From Terriglobus albidus (GTDB taxonomy: Bacteria > Acidobacteriota > Terriglobia > Terriglobales > Acidobacteriaceae): DNA of 64,000 nucleotides. The notes under the pieces were generated by a model, which saw only the letters and a list, made by a program, of their open reading frames with translations, had not been told where the DNA came from and searched no databases. The number at the start of each line of letters is the position of its first letter. The first letter of the stretch is position 1. The stretch is taken from assembly GCF_008000815.1 (NCBI RefSeq), contig NZ_CP042806.1, positions 3,348,001-3,412,000 on the forward strand, read 5' to 3'. Position numbers and translations under genes: made by a program. Shown piece after piece: positions 1 to 7,211 of this stretch.

Positions 1-209
1 CCTGTAGCCAAAGCCGCGGTGGCCTAGGGGCTGTTCGATTTCCGGTGACGACATGGGGGCGAAAATCTTGTCCGGAATTTGTGATAGCAGATTGTGATGC
101 CCTCGCTTTTCAGATGACGTCCGGAGCATTTACGGTTTACCTGATGACGCTGGGCGATTCGGACCTAAGACTTTCCGTGCGCATGGTTTTCGAGGGTCTG
201 CACAACGGG
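1..209. other. window-edge region, no recognised gene
   Basis: Downstream of the first sigma factor gene. One plus-strand frame is open from base 3 to a stop at 210-212, but its translation resembles no family I know and it may be chance. Nothing else can be supported here. Confidence 0.3.
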
Positions 210-887
210 CTATGAATCTATCGTGCATTTGATCAATTTGATAGAGGGTTCTCGGGCGACGAAGGAAGGTTGCTTTCCCAGTTGACTACGAAGCCGCTGC
301 CGGGCTCGCAGTATTCTGCTCTTCGCCGCCGGAATAGTTATTCCGAGCTTCTCTGCAACGTACTCTAGTGAGTGCCCGTAAAAATGTTTCAAGATCAGGG
401 CGGATCTCAATCCATCGGGTAGCATCGCTATTTTCGCTCGTACGTTCAGTTTTGCCTCAGTCTGAGCGCAACTTTGCTCCGGATTTGGCCGCCACTCCTG
501 AATATCGAGCGTCATGTAACCTCCCTCGCCATCGGCACAATTGTCGAGCGAAATGTTATGGTGCTGGCGCTTCTTCCGTAGATATCCCAAAGCTTGGTTA
601 ACCGCGATCCGGGTAAGCCATGTGCTGAATTTAGACTGCCTGCGAAATTCGTACAGCCCACGCTGGGCCCGTAACAGTGTTTCTTGAACTAGATCTTCGG
701 TGTCTTCACGCTCTCTCGTGATACTGAGAATAATGCGGAATACCCTCTGCTGATAGCGGAGCACGAGGCGTTCGAATGCGTGGACGTCGCCGTCTTGTGC
801 GCGTTCGACGAGAAGACAGTCAGAGTCTTCTTTGCCGCATTCATTGCCATTCTTAACTAGATTATTGCTTGGTTGATAAGCGATCAT
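210..887 (-). CDS. ECF-type RNA polymerase sigma factor (copy 1)
   Basis: A 225-residue sigma-70 family protein of the extracytoplasmic-function class. The region 2 core is visible at about residues 30-100 (EDTEDLVQETLLRA, then FSTWLTRIAVNQALGYLRKK) and the region 4 helix-turn-helix at about 150-200 (LPDGLRSALILKHFYGHSLE, LGITIPAAKSRILRARQRLR). An Asp/Cys-rich linker joins them. No anti-sigma gene lies next to it. The start is preceded by GAGAGGGAATC. It is a close paralogue of the protein at 21204-21878, and each copy sits just downstream of a multi-PAS kinase gene on the same strand, so the pair looks like a duplicated module. A shared promoter element lies about 86 bp upstream. The target genes cannot be read from the sequence. 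Confidence 0.93.
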   Translation of the reverse strand: MIAYQPSNNLVKNGNECGKEDSDCLLVERAQDGDVHAFERLVLRYQQRVFRIILSITREREDTEDLVQETLLRAQRGLYEFRRQSKFSTWLTRIAVNQALGYLRKKRQHHNISLDNCADGEGGYMTLDIQEWRPNPEQSCAQTEAKLNVRAKIAMLPDGLRSALILKHFYGHSLEYVAEKLGITIPAAKSRILRARQRLRSQLGKQPSFVAREPSIKLIKCTIDS

Positions 888-947
888 GATTCCCTCTCGG
901 GGGGTATCCTAAGCAGCCTCATCATCAGGACTGCTAACGATTCCGTG

Positions 948-994
948 ATAGTAGCAGCGCCATAAAAGCAGGGAAATTACATCTTTCTGCTAAC
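948..994 (-). promoter_or_regulatory. shared regulon promoter, sigma factor copy 1
   Basis: Read on the minus strand, GTTAGCAGAAAGATGTAATT (plus TC; 973-994) is followed after 19 bp by TACTAT (948-953). It points at the sigma factor gene starting at 887. Same architecture as the other promoters of this type in the window. Confidence 0.75.
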
Positions 995-1356
995 AGCAAC
1001 AGGGAAGTCAACCTCTTACTGCGGATCAACGATCGCATCTGAGCCGTTCCGCGTTGTTTGAGAATCCTCGTTCCGTCGGAGGCTTCCTTGTGAATCCAGC
1101 GTCTGACGGGATCTGGTACGCGTTTCGATGTGCTGATTGAAACAGTGCTCCGTTTTGTCATTCCATTGAAGAAGAAGTAGTTTGCTTGAACGGCGGTAGC
1201 ATTTGGCCGGGGTAGTCACACACGCGTGTGAACGAAGCGCAATCAACATGGAGCAGGTCTAATCGCTTTCAGAGCCTTAAGTGAATCGATAAGAAAGGCA
1301 GAGCTGATATCGACAATGCTGGTCTCGATCGTGGTCGTGATCGAGAAGGGAACACA

Positions 1357-1480
1357 ATGAGTTTCGATCGAGCGATTGTCTATGCAGTGGTCGATGACAA
1401 TCGAATCCGAGAAGCTTTGGTCCGCGTTGTTATCCTCCGTTGGACACGATGTCGTAATATCGTGCAGCGCCAAAAAGCTC
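1357..1480 (+). pseudogene. remnant of FixJ-like response regulator receiver
   Basis: An ATG at 1357, preceded by GAAGGG at a good distance, opens the frame MSFDRAIVYAVVDDNRIREA. This is the beginning of a FixJ-type receiver (usual form xVYVVDDDxxxREAL). The match then continues in the +1 frame as SALLSSVGHDVVISCSAKKL, the next part of the same domain. A frameshift near 1415 therefore splits it. The phosphoacceptor region and the DNA-binding domain are not recognisable. It lies between the sigma factor gene and the 7-PAS kinase gene, so the cognate regulator of this module was probably lost here. Confidence 0.6.
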
Positions 1481-1676
1481 AAGACCGTGCCTAGCGCGAT
1501 GAGCTACCAGAAGGTGCTGGACATCGTAACAGGCGTTGACGGATGCGGGCACGAACTTTGCTTCGGACGAGGCGATCTACACGATCAGCATGTTCGACGA
1601 ACAATCCGATGAGGGGTGTAGGGCCGGTGTTATGTGAGTTATGGGGTCGGGAGTGTTGCAAGAGGCGCTAGCGGGC

Positions 1677-4600
1677 CTAACGTTTTGACGACATAGGCAA
1701 GGCGACATTAAAGGTTGCGCCGCCATCAGAGTTGTTCTCCGCCCAGAGTCGCCCACCGTGGGCGTCAACGATAGATCTCGAGACGGCCAGGCCAATGCCC
1801 ATACCCTTTTCCTTCGTTGTCATAAAGGCATCGAATATCTTTTCGATATCTTCAAGTCCTGTGCCATTATCGACGACCTGGATAATGACCTCATGCTCCT
1901 GCGCAACAAAGGCTCTCAGCAGAATCCTGGCTGTATTTGTACTCCCTTCGGTCGCCTCAATCGCATTCGAAATTAGGTTGATAAATACCTGCTGGATTTG
2001 AATACGGTCGACACAAATTGGCGGCAGGTCACCTTCGATGGACCAATCAATTCGAACCTCGCGCTTGTTGGGATCTTCATGGACAAAGCGTAAGGCCTCT
2101 CGAATGATGTCGAGGACATTCTCGTCACTCTTTTCAACAGACTCCCGTTTGAAAAGAGCGCGAATGTGCTGCATGGTCTCATCAGCTAAGCGAATATCTC
2201 TCAATATTCGCTCAATCGAGGCGTTTGTTTCGGTTAGATCGGGCGGATTGGCTGCCAACCAACGCTTGGCGGCCTGAGCATTTCCGAGCACCGCCATAAG
2301 TGGCTGATTGAGTTCATGAGCGATCGATGCTGAGAGCTCAGCTACGGTTGCGATTTTCGATGCTGCATTGAGCTTGATGCGCGTATCCCGAAGATAGTCT
2401 TCTGCTCGTTTTCGCTCATCGATGTCAACCGAGAGGCCATACCACTGAATGATCCTGCCGTCAGGATCACGCAAAGGCTCGGCCATCATTTGATGCCATC
2501 GGTACTCTCCATCTGCACGTCGCACGCGATTTATGGCGTTGTATGACTCTCCCGTTTCGAGGGCCCGAAAGAATGCCTGCGCGGTCGCCTCTTGGTCATC
2601 CGGATGAATGAATCTCTTCCATCCGCGATTAGCGAATTCTTCTAAAGAACCTGCCCCGTAATATTCTAGGACTCTTTGATTAATATGCGTGACTTCACCG
2701 TCCGGTGAGGTTGACCAAAGCATTGAGGGAATTGTTTCGATAATGCCAACAAGTTCATGTTCTCTCATCTGAAGAGCGTGCTCAGTCTCCTTTAACGAGC
2801 TTATATCGAAGAGAATCCCGTACCATTTAACGATCTTCCCTTCATCATCACGAAGGGGAAGGCTACGGTTCAGGAACCAGTGGTAGACTCCGTCGGCGCG
2901 ACGACAACGTAGCTCTTGCTCAACAGGCTCTCCCGAAGCCACTCCGGCCTGCCAGTTTGCCACTACTCGATCGACGTCGTCCGGATGAATCGTACGCGCC
3001 CAGTCCCACCCCGTCACCTCTTCTCTGGTCTGGCCAGAATAGTCCAACCAGCTTTGGCTCAGAAAATCGACCGTTCCGTCGGGCAAGGAGGTTTCGATAT
3101 AGGCGGGCAATATATCAATGAGGGTCCGAAGCTCTCTCTCGCTCTTTCGGAGTGTTTCCTCTGCCCGCTTCCGCTCATCGATGTCGACGTTGATGCCATA
3201 CCACTGGATGATCTTCCCCTGAGGATCACGCAGGGGTTCGCTCATCGAGTGAAACCATCGGTACTCTCCATCAGCGCGCCGAACGCGGTGAATTATGCTG
3301 TGTAACTCTCCAGAGGTGATTGCTCGAACAAATGCTTTTGCAGTCTCCTCTCGATCATCGGGATGAATGAAGCCAAGCCACCCGCGATTCGTGAGTTCTT
3401 CGAGCGTAGCCCCACAGTATTCAAGGACCCTTGGATTCACATAATTGACTTCACCGGCCGGCGACATTGACCAGACCATTGAAGGAATGGTTTCGATAAT
3501 GCCAAGCAGCTGATGCTCTCTCGCTTGGAGATTGCTTTCTGTCTCTTTCAAGGCATCGATATTCATTAGAGTGACGTACCACTTAGCAACGTTTCCTGCG
3601 TCGTCATGGAGGGGGTGAGTGCGACACAGGAACCAGTGATAGGTTGCATCTGTTTGCCGGCAACGAAGTTCATGTTCAATGGGCGCTCCAGCTGCCAGTC
3701 CAGCCCGCCAATTGGCCACCACTCGATCACGGTCTTCGGGATGTACTGCGGCCTCCCACCCCCAACCGATTCCTTGTTCTCTGGAGAACCCTGTGTAGTC
3801 CAGAAAACCCTGGCTGATGAATTCGATTGATCCGTCAGGCGCAGCAATCCCCACAAAGGCGGGCATTACATTAATGAGGGTCCGAAGCTCCTTCTCGTTG
3901 TACCGGATCTTCTCTTCCGCTGCTCTGCGCTCGGTGATGTCGGTGACGGCTCCGATAAACTCGCGATTGCCGGATGCATCCTGAAAAGCTCGAGCTATCG
4001 CGTAGACGTGCTTGACTCGCCCGTCATCCAACAGCAGACGATACTCATGTTCGAAGTCGATGCCGGTCTGGGATGCACGATCGATGACCTGCTGTACAAG
4101 GCCCCGATCCTGAGGATGGGCACGCTGCACCACCATGTCCAAGATCGGCTTCCTGGCACAATCGTACTCGAAGATGCGATAGGTTTCGTCTGACCAGACA
4201 ATATCTCCCGTATTAGGGTTCCACCCGAAGCTGCCAGTGTGACTAAGTCTTTGGGCTTCAGCCAGGTAGGCTTCTCGCCGTCGGAGTTCCCGAGTGAGAA
4301 GCTCGTGTTCCGTGACATCGATGGCATTGCCTACGATCCTCTTCAGTCTCCCGTTCTCTAAGACCGGAGCTCCAACGCATCGGATGTGCCGGATTTCGCC
4401 ATTCGGTAGCACAATGCGTTTGGTGACATCACATCCTGAAGACTCTGTGATCATCCCCTTGATTAGCGATGCCATGAACTCACGATCGTGCGGATGAACA
4501 CATGCTAGGTATTCGTCGAGTGTAGGGGCGTCTCTCTTTGGATCAAGGCCATAGATGCGAAAAAGTTCATCAGACCAGTACTCAAAGGCGCCTGTAGGTT

Positions 4601-5162
4601 CGAAGACCCAACTGCCAATATGACCGAGGCATTGTGCTTCCGCGAGATGAGCTTCGCGGCGTCTAAGTTCTTGAGTCAAAACTTCATGGTCGGTAACGTG
4701 CGACTCCTGGGCGGTCTTTAGGAGTTGTTCCTCTGCTCTCTTTCGGTCATCAACGTCGATGCTCGAACCGCTCCACTTAATAAGGTTTCCAACCCTATCA
4801 AACACCGGAACTTTGAGATGTAACATCCACCGATAGACGCCATCGGCTGTTCGCATTCGTGATGTTTGCTGGAAGGGCTCTCCCCTGGGAAGGGATTCAC
4901 GCATGCTCTGCAAAAAAGCTTCGACATCTTCAGGATGAATACAGGAAGTCCAGCCCCAACCAAGCAATTCCTCCAGCGGCTCGCCGGTGAAGTTGAGCCA
5001 GGTCTGATTAAGGAAATCGAGGTAGCCATCCAGTCGAGCTGTATGGAGCAGCGCAGGCGACGTGTCAATAATCTGCCGAAGACTTAGGCTAGGATCCTCC
5101 AGCGAAATGTGTTCGCTTTTCGCCATAGTGCAAATAGTACACCGCCTTGCCATAGGCGCCAT
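1677..5162 (-). CDS. multi-PAS sensor histidine kinase (7 PAS domains)
   Basis: A 1161-residue soluble-looking kinase with no membrane segment. About seven PAS/PAC units fill residues 20-920, each ending in a DIDERKRAEE-like linker. The kinase core follows: H-box ELSASIAHELNQPL with phosphoacceptor His949, N-box INLISNAIEA, and G-boxes VVDNGTGL and GMGIGLAVSRSIVDAHGGRL. The H-box form is that of the FixL/TodS/StyS type. PAS4-5 and PAS6-7 are near repeats of each other, while the kinase at 22066-24741 has only one such pair, so an internal duplication is likely. No response regulator is fused. The start at 5162 has AGGAA upstream, but the upstream bases come from a decayed gene in another frame; the Met at 5126 aligns better with the paralogue and is an alternative start. 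Confidence 0.92.
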   Translation of the reverse strand: MAPMARRCTICTMAKSEHISLEDPSLSLRQIIDTSPALLHTARLDGYLDFLNQTWLNFTGEPLEELLGWGWTSCIHPEDVEAFLQSMRESLPRGEPFQQTSRMRTADGVYRWMLHLKVPVFDRVGNLIKWSGSSIDVDDRKRAEEQLLKTAQESHVTDHEVLTQELRRREAHLAEAQCLGHIGSWVFEPTGAFEYWSDELFRIYGLDPKRDAPTLDEYLACVHPHDREFMASLIKGMITESSGCDVTKRIVLPNGEIRHIRCVGAPVLENGRLKRIVGNAIDVTEHELLTRELRRREAYLAEAQRLSHTGSFGWNPNTGDIVWSDETYRIFEYDCARKPILDMVVQRAHPQDRGLVQQVIDRASQTGIDFEHEYRLLLDDGRVKHVYAIARAFQDASGNREFIGAVTDITERRAAEEKIRYNEKELRTLINVMPAFVGIAAPDGSIEFISQGFLDYTGFSREQGIGWGWEAAVHPEDRDRVVANWRAGLAAGAPIEHELRCRQTDATYHWFLCRTHPLHDDAGNVAKWYVTLMNIDALKETESNLQAREHQLLGIIETIPSMVWSMSPAGEVNYVNPRVLEYCGATLEELTNRGWLGFIHPDDREETAKAFVRAITSGELHSIIHRVRRADGEYRWFHSMSEPLRDPQGKIIQWYGINVDIDERKRAEETLRKSERELRTLIDILPAYIETSLPDGTVDFLSQSWLDYSGQTREEVTGWDWARTIHPDDVDRVVANWQAGVASGEPVEQELRCRRADGVYHWFLNRSLPLRDDEGKIVKWYGILFDISSLKETEHALQMREHELVGIIETIPSMLWSTSPDGEVTHINQRVLEYYGAGSLEEFANRGWKRFIHPDDQEATAQAFFRALETGESYNAINRVRRADGEYRWHQMMAEPLRDPDGRIIQWYGLSVDIDERKRAEDYLRDTRIKLNAASKIATVAELSASIAHELNQPLMAVLGNAQAAKRWLAANPPDLTETNASIERILRDIRLADETMQHIRALFKRESVEKSDENVLDIIREALRFVHEDPNKREVRIDWSIEGDLPPICVDRIQIQQVFINLISNAIEATEGSTNTARILLRAFVAQEHEVIIQVVDNGTGLEDIEKIFDAFMTTKEKGMGIGLAVSRSIVDAHGGRLWAENNSDGGATFNVALPMSSKR

Positions 5163-5476
5163 AGTGCTTCCTCGCGAGGTTTAGTGCGACGTTGTGCGTA
5201 TCCCGGTTTGCCCAGCCGCGCTGCCATTCCAAGGTCACAGAGAGAGCTGCGATCGGCGTTGCTGCCGCCTGGCAACACGACGCATCGCATTGTCGTGTGC
5301 GAGTTGCCTAACTTCGCCGCAGCGGTCTTCGACTACGTAAACCTCGAGGCATTGTGCAACGCCTGCACTGTCGGAATAGCTACACGGGTCTCAGTCCACA
5401 GCCCGGCGAGCACGGTCTTCCTGAACCCCGTCTTCTCGATCGCCGCAACGGAGTTCTTGTAGTCCTGGAAGTCCAT
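5093..5476 (-). pseudogene. decayed isochorismatase-family hydrolase
   Basis: On the minus strand the frame from 5476 reads NSVAAIEKTGFRKTVLAGLW then TETRVAIPTVQAL. After one frameshift it continues EVYVVEDRCGEVRQLAHDNA, and after another VTLEWQRGWANRDTHNVALN and LARKHYGAYGKAVYYLHYGE, ending at a TAG at 5093-5095. In order, these are the C-terminal two thirds of a YcaC-like cysteine hydrolase of the isochorismatase superfamily. The N-terminal part carrying the first catalytic Asp is missing. The remnant overlaps the 5' end of the multi-PAS kinase gene by about 70 bp, which shows that the kinase gene was fused onto, or moved next to, an older gene. Confidence 0.75.
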
Positions 5477-5963
5477 GGACGAACACTCAACGCTTGGGAG
5501 TGGGATAAATTACATGTTCTGTAATGGAGTCTTTGGAATTTATCGGCCCGCGGCCCAGGTGTATTGCTAAAAGAGGATTCACGCGGATGCAGCTTATGGT
5601 TCGTCGAACGATTGCTGTAACTTTTCCATCCGGGTCGGAGTGTGACGGTCGGAAAGGATGTAAGTTGATCTAAATGAAGTCGATTGCACCAGAGCCCATA
5701 TGTGTGCCGTTTGCGATTACAAGGAAGATGTAATTGTTTACTGTGGTGGCGATTGTTACCATCGTGCCATTCGATAGCTCACAGGGGCGAGCACTCAGTC
5801 GGACACTCGAACCGATATCGAGCTTAGGCGATGAGGATTCCCGGAGCGATCGTGGCGAATGCGAGATCTACAGAGGATGTCGGGAGAAGCTGCACTAATC
5901 TGTTGTGCATGCGCCAGTGAGGTCTTCCGTGACTCGACGGACGATCACTAGGAGGACAGACAC
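5477..5963. other. intergenic region upstream of 56-residue gene
   Basis: No convincing gene. It contains a full promoter of the shared type at 5716-5762 and a broken ACATGT-centred sequence at 5507-5527 that lacks a -10 hexamer at the proper distance. Confidence 0.5.
5716..5762 (+). promoter_or_regulatory. shared regulon promoter, 56-residue gene
   Basis: AAGGAAGATGTAATTGT (ending at 5737) is a divergent copy of the shared element. Its left half is poorly conserved, but TACCAT follows after exactly 19 bp (5757-5762). It points at the small gene starting at 5964, leaving a leader of roughly 195 bases. Confidence 0.5.
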
Positions 5964-6134
5964 ATGACTCGTATTGACCTTGAAAACCGGGAAAGCATGT
6001 GGAGAGCATTGGCCTTCGAGCAGCCAGCGACCCTCACACTTGCAATTGAGATGCTTTTGCGGTGTCATCTATCACCCGAACAGATTTTGACTAAGGCGGC
6101 TATTGCACTGGAAGGCTTACAGCACGATTCGTGA
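5964..6134 (+). CDS. small protein of 56 residues, function unknown
   Basis: The frame begins MTRIDLENRESMWRALAFEQ and ends ALEGLQHDS. The ATG is preceded by a perfect AGGAGG at the right spacing (ctAGGAGGacagacacATG), the main reason to accept so short a gene. The predicted protein is amphipathic and largely helical, with no signal peptide or membrane segment. I do not recognise the family. It is isolated: a kinase lies upstream on the other strand and a decayed PIN toxin downstream. A promoter of the shared type lies about 200 bp upstream, so it may be a small member of that regulon. Codon use looks ordinary. Confidence 0.55.
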   Translation: MTRIDLENRESMWRALAFEQPATLTLAIEMLLRCHLSPEQILTKAAIALEGLQHDS

Positions 6135-6163
6135 GGTTTGCCGGCTGTTGTCGCTTTCGTCTG

Positions 6164-6445
6164 CTATAGCTCCCATGGATCGATTAGAGGAATCCCAGAT
6201 CCGTCTCGCGTCGCGACGGTAAATCGGTATTGTTATGGCAAGTGCTGCGATAAAGGCGTCCGCTGTTCCTATCGCTTTTCCCTCGGTCTTTGCGTTGGCT
6301 CGGATCCGCGCGTAAGCTGCTGTCGTCCTCTTCGTCAAACGGAAGGACAGGAGCAACAGCGAGAGAAAGAATACGGTCCTCAGCTCTTCTTCCAGGCGCC
6401 TCCGTGGGCTTCCCGGGGAGCACCACGATACGACATCGCAGGTAA
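6164..6445 (-). pseudogene. decayed PIN-domain (VapC/FitB-like) toxin
   Basis: Three minus-strand frames together give the C-terminal half of a PIN-domain ribonuclease: a piece ending VAPVLPFDEED, then AAYARIRANAKTEGKAIGTA and DAFIAALA in the next frame, then RFTVATRDGSGIPLIDPWEL before a TAG at 6164-6166. In VapC/FitB toxins these correspond to the xVLPFDxxAA strand, the GxxIGxxDxxIAA acidic motif and the closing TRDxxxF segment. Two frameshifts make it non-functional. No antitoxin gene is left. The palindrome next to it may be the old operator. Confidence 0.65.
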
Positions 6446-6473
6446 TCAGCGCGTTGGCTCCTATGTGTAGTGC

Positions 6474-6503
6474 GGAAGTTTGTACCCATGGGTACAAACT
6501 TCC
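6474..6503. repeat. perfect 30-bp palindrome
   Basis: GGAAGTTTGTACCC followed by its exact reverse-complement arm around a central AT; every one of the 15 base pairs matches. It adjoins the 5' side of the PIN-toxin remnant. Toxin-antitoxin operons are usually controlled through such inverted repeats, so it may be a surviving operator. This is inference. Confidence 0.85.
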
Positions 6504-6651
6504 CGAAAGCCATGTCGGATGCAAAGAATTTGCCAAGGGTCCGGAGAGTATTTTGCGCGGCCGGGAAGGGAAGTGAGTACTCTCAGCGTAAAGATTTCAT
6601 GTGAGGGGATGGGAACGAAACCGCTGGTGAGCCCGAAACCAATCGGTCTGT

Positions 6652-6688
6652 GCCTGAACCGACTACTTCATTAGCTGTCGGTTCAGGC
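6652..6688. terminator. hairpin downstream of Lys-rich repeat gene
   Basis: GCCTGAACCGAC and GTCGGTTCAGGC form a perfect 12-bp stem with a 13-base loop, 25 bp past the stop of the minus-strand gene that ends at 6714. No clear T-run follows on either strand, so termination is likely but not proven. Confidence 0.5.
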
Positions 6689-6713
6689 ATGATTGACTTG
6701 ATGCTTTAAGAGA

Positions 6714-7019
6714 CTACTTTGAGACGCTGTCCTTGATACCGTTTGCAGTTTTCGTACTCATCGTTTTTACGCCTTTTGCCGTGTCCTTGGCAGCGATATC
6801 GCCGCCATGAACGGTATCTTTGGTGGCAGCCTTCGTACCGTGCTCAACGTCCTTGGTACCAGCTTTCGTTCCTTTGCCAACCTCCTTGCCCACCTTGCGA
6901 ACGGTGTGTCCCGTCTTCTTTGCTGCTCTATCCACGTCGTGGGCAACGTCTTGAGCAAGGGAAACTCCCATGCTCAAGACCAGCGCCGTTAGTAGTCCTG
7001 ACATACGTATTAGTCTCAC
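6714..7019 (-). CDS. secreted Lys-rich repeat protein
   Basis: A 101-residue protein. A GTG at 7019 preceded by AGGAGG is the best start and gives a typical signal peptide, MRLIRMSGLLTALVLSMGVS followed by LAQ. The mature part is built of short degenerate repeats of the type KKTGHTVRKVGKEVGKGTKA, very rich in Lys, Thr, Gly, Ala and Asp, with no Cys or aromatic residues. The composition recalls late-embryogenesis-abundant or histone-H1-like disordered proteins that form amphipathic helices under desiccation. It would act outside the cytoplasmic membrane. It stands alone. A role in drying or envelope stress is a guess from composition only. Confidence 0.75.
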   Translation of the reverse strand: MRLIRMSGLLTALVLSMGVSLAQDVAHDVDRAAKKTGHTVRKVGKEVGKGTKAGTKDVEHGTKAATKDTVHGGDIAAKDTAKGVKTMSTKTANGIKDSVSK

Positions 7020-7211
7020 GAAGCCTCCTGTTGTTTGCTGTTTACTTTGTTGCGAGCACTTTGCTCGTAACGGTGAGTCGCCTGTATACATCCGTGGTCG
7101 CGCCCGATCGCTCCGGTTTCCTACTCGTGGCCGACAGCCTGCATGATCTGACCCATCTCCATCGCATTGCTGCGGAATCTCGTGGAGGGACACATTCGGT
7201 TTGGTCAGAAT

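Larger units (their letters stand above)
888..1676. other. intergenic region between sigma factor and kinase genes
   Basis: About 790 bp that holds the promoter element at 948-994 and a decayed response-regulator gene at about 1357-1480 on the opposite strand. The small open frames elsewhere in it show no recognisable family or ribosome-binding site and I do not annotate them. Confidence 0.6.
6135..6713. other. region with decayed toxin gene, palindrome and hairpin
   Basis: About 580 bp without an intact gene. It contains a PIN-toxin remnant (6164-6445), a perfect 30-bp palindrome (6474-6503) and a 12-bp-stem hairpin (6652-6688). The remaining stretch, 6504-6651, shows nothing. Confidence 0.6.

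Noticed and set aside
3-212. Open plus-strand frame at the window edge
   Set aside because: No family resemblance and it runs against the sigma factor gene; not supported as a gene.
2916-3305. Long open frame antisense to the 7-PAS kinase
   Set aside because: It mirrors PAS-coding sequence, and similar antisense frames occur in other PAS repeats; no ribosome-binding site or family match.
5507-5527. AAATTACATGTTCTG as an element facing the 7-PAS kinase
   Set aside because: One base shorter than the others and without a -10 hexamer at the right distance. It shares GGCCCGCGG and flanking bases with 14369-14408, so it may be a degenerate copy.
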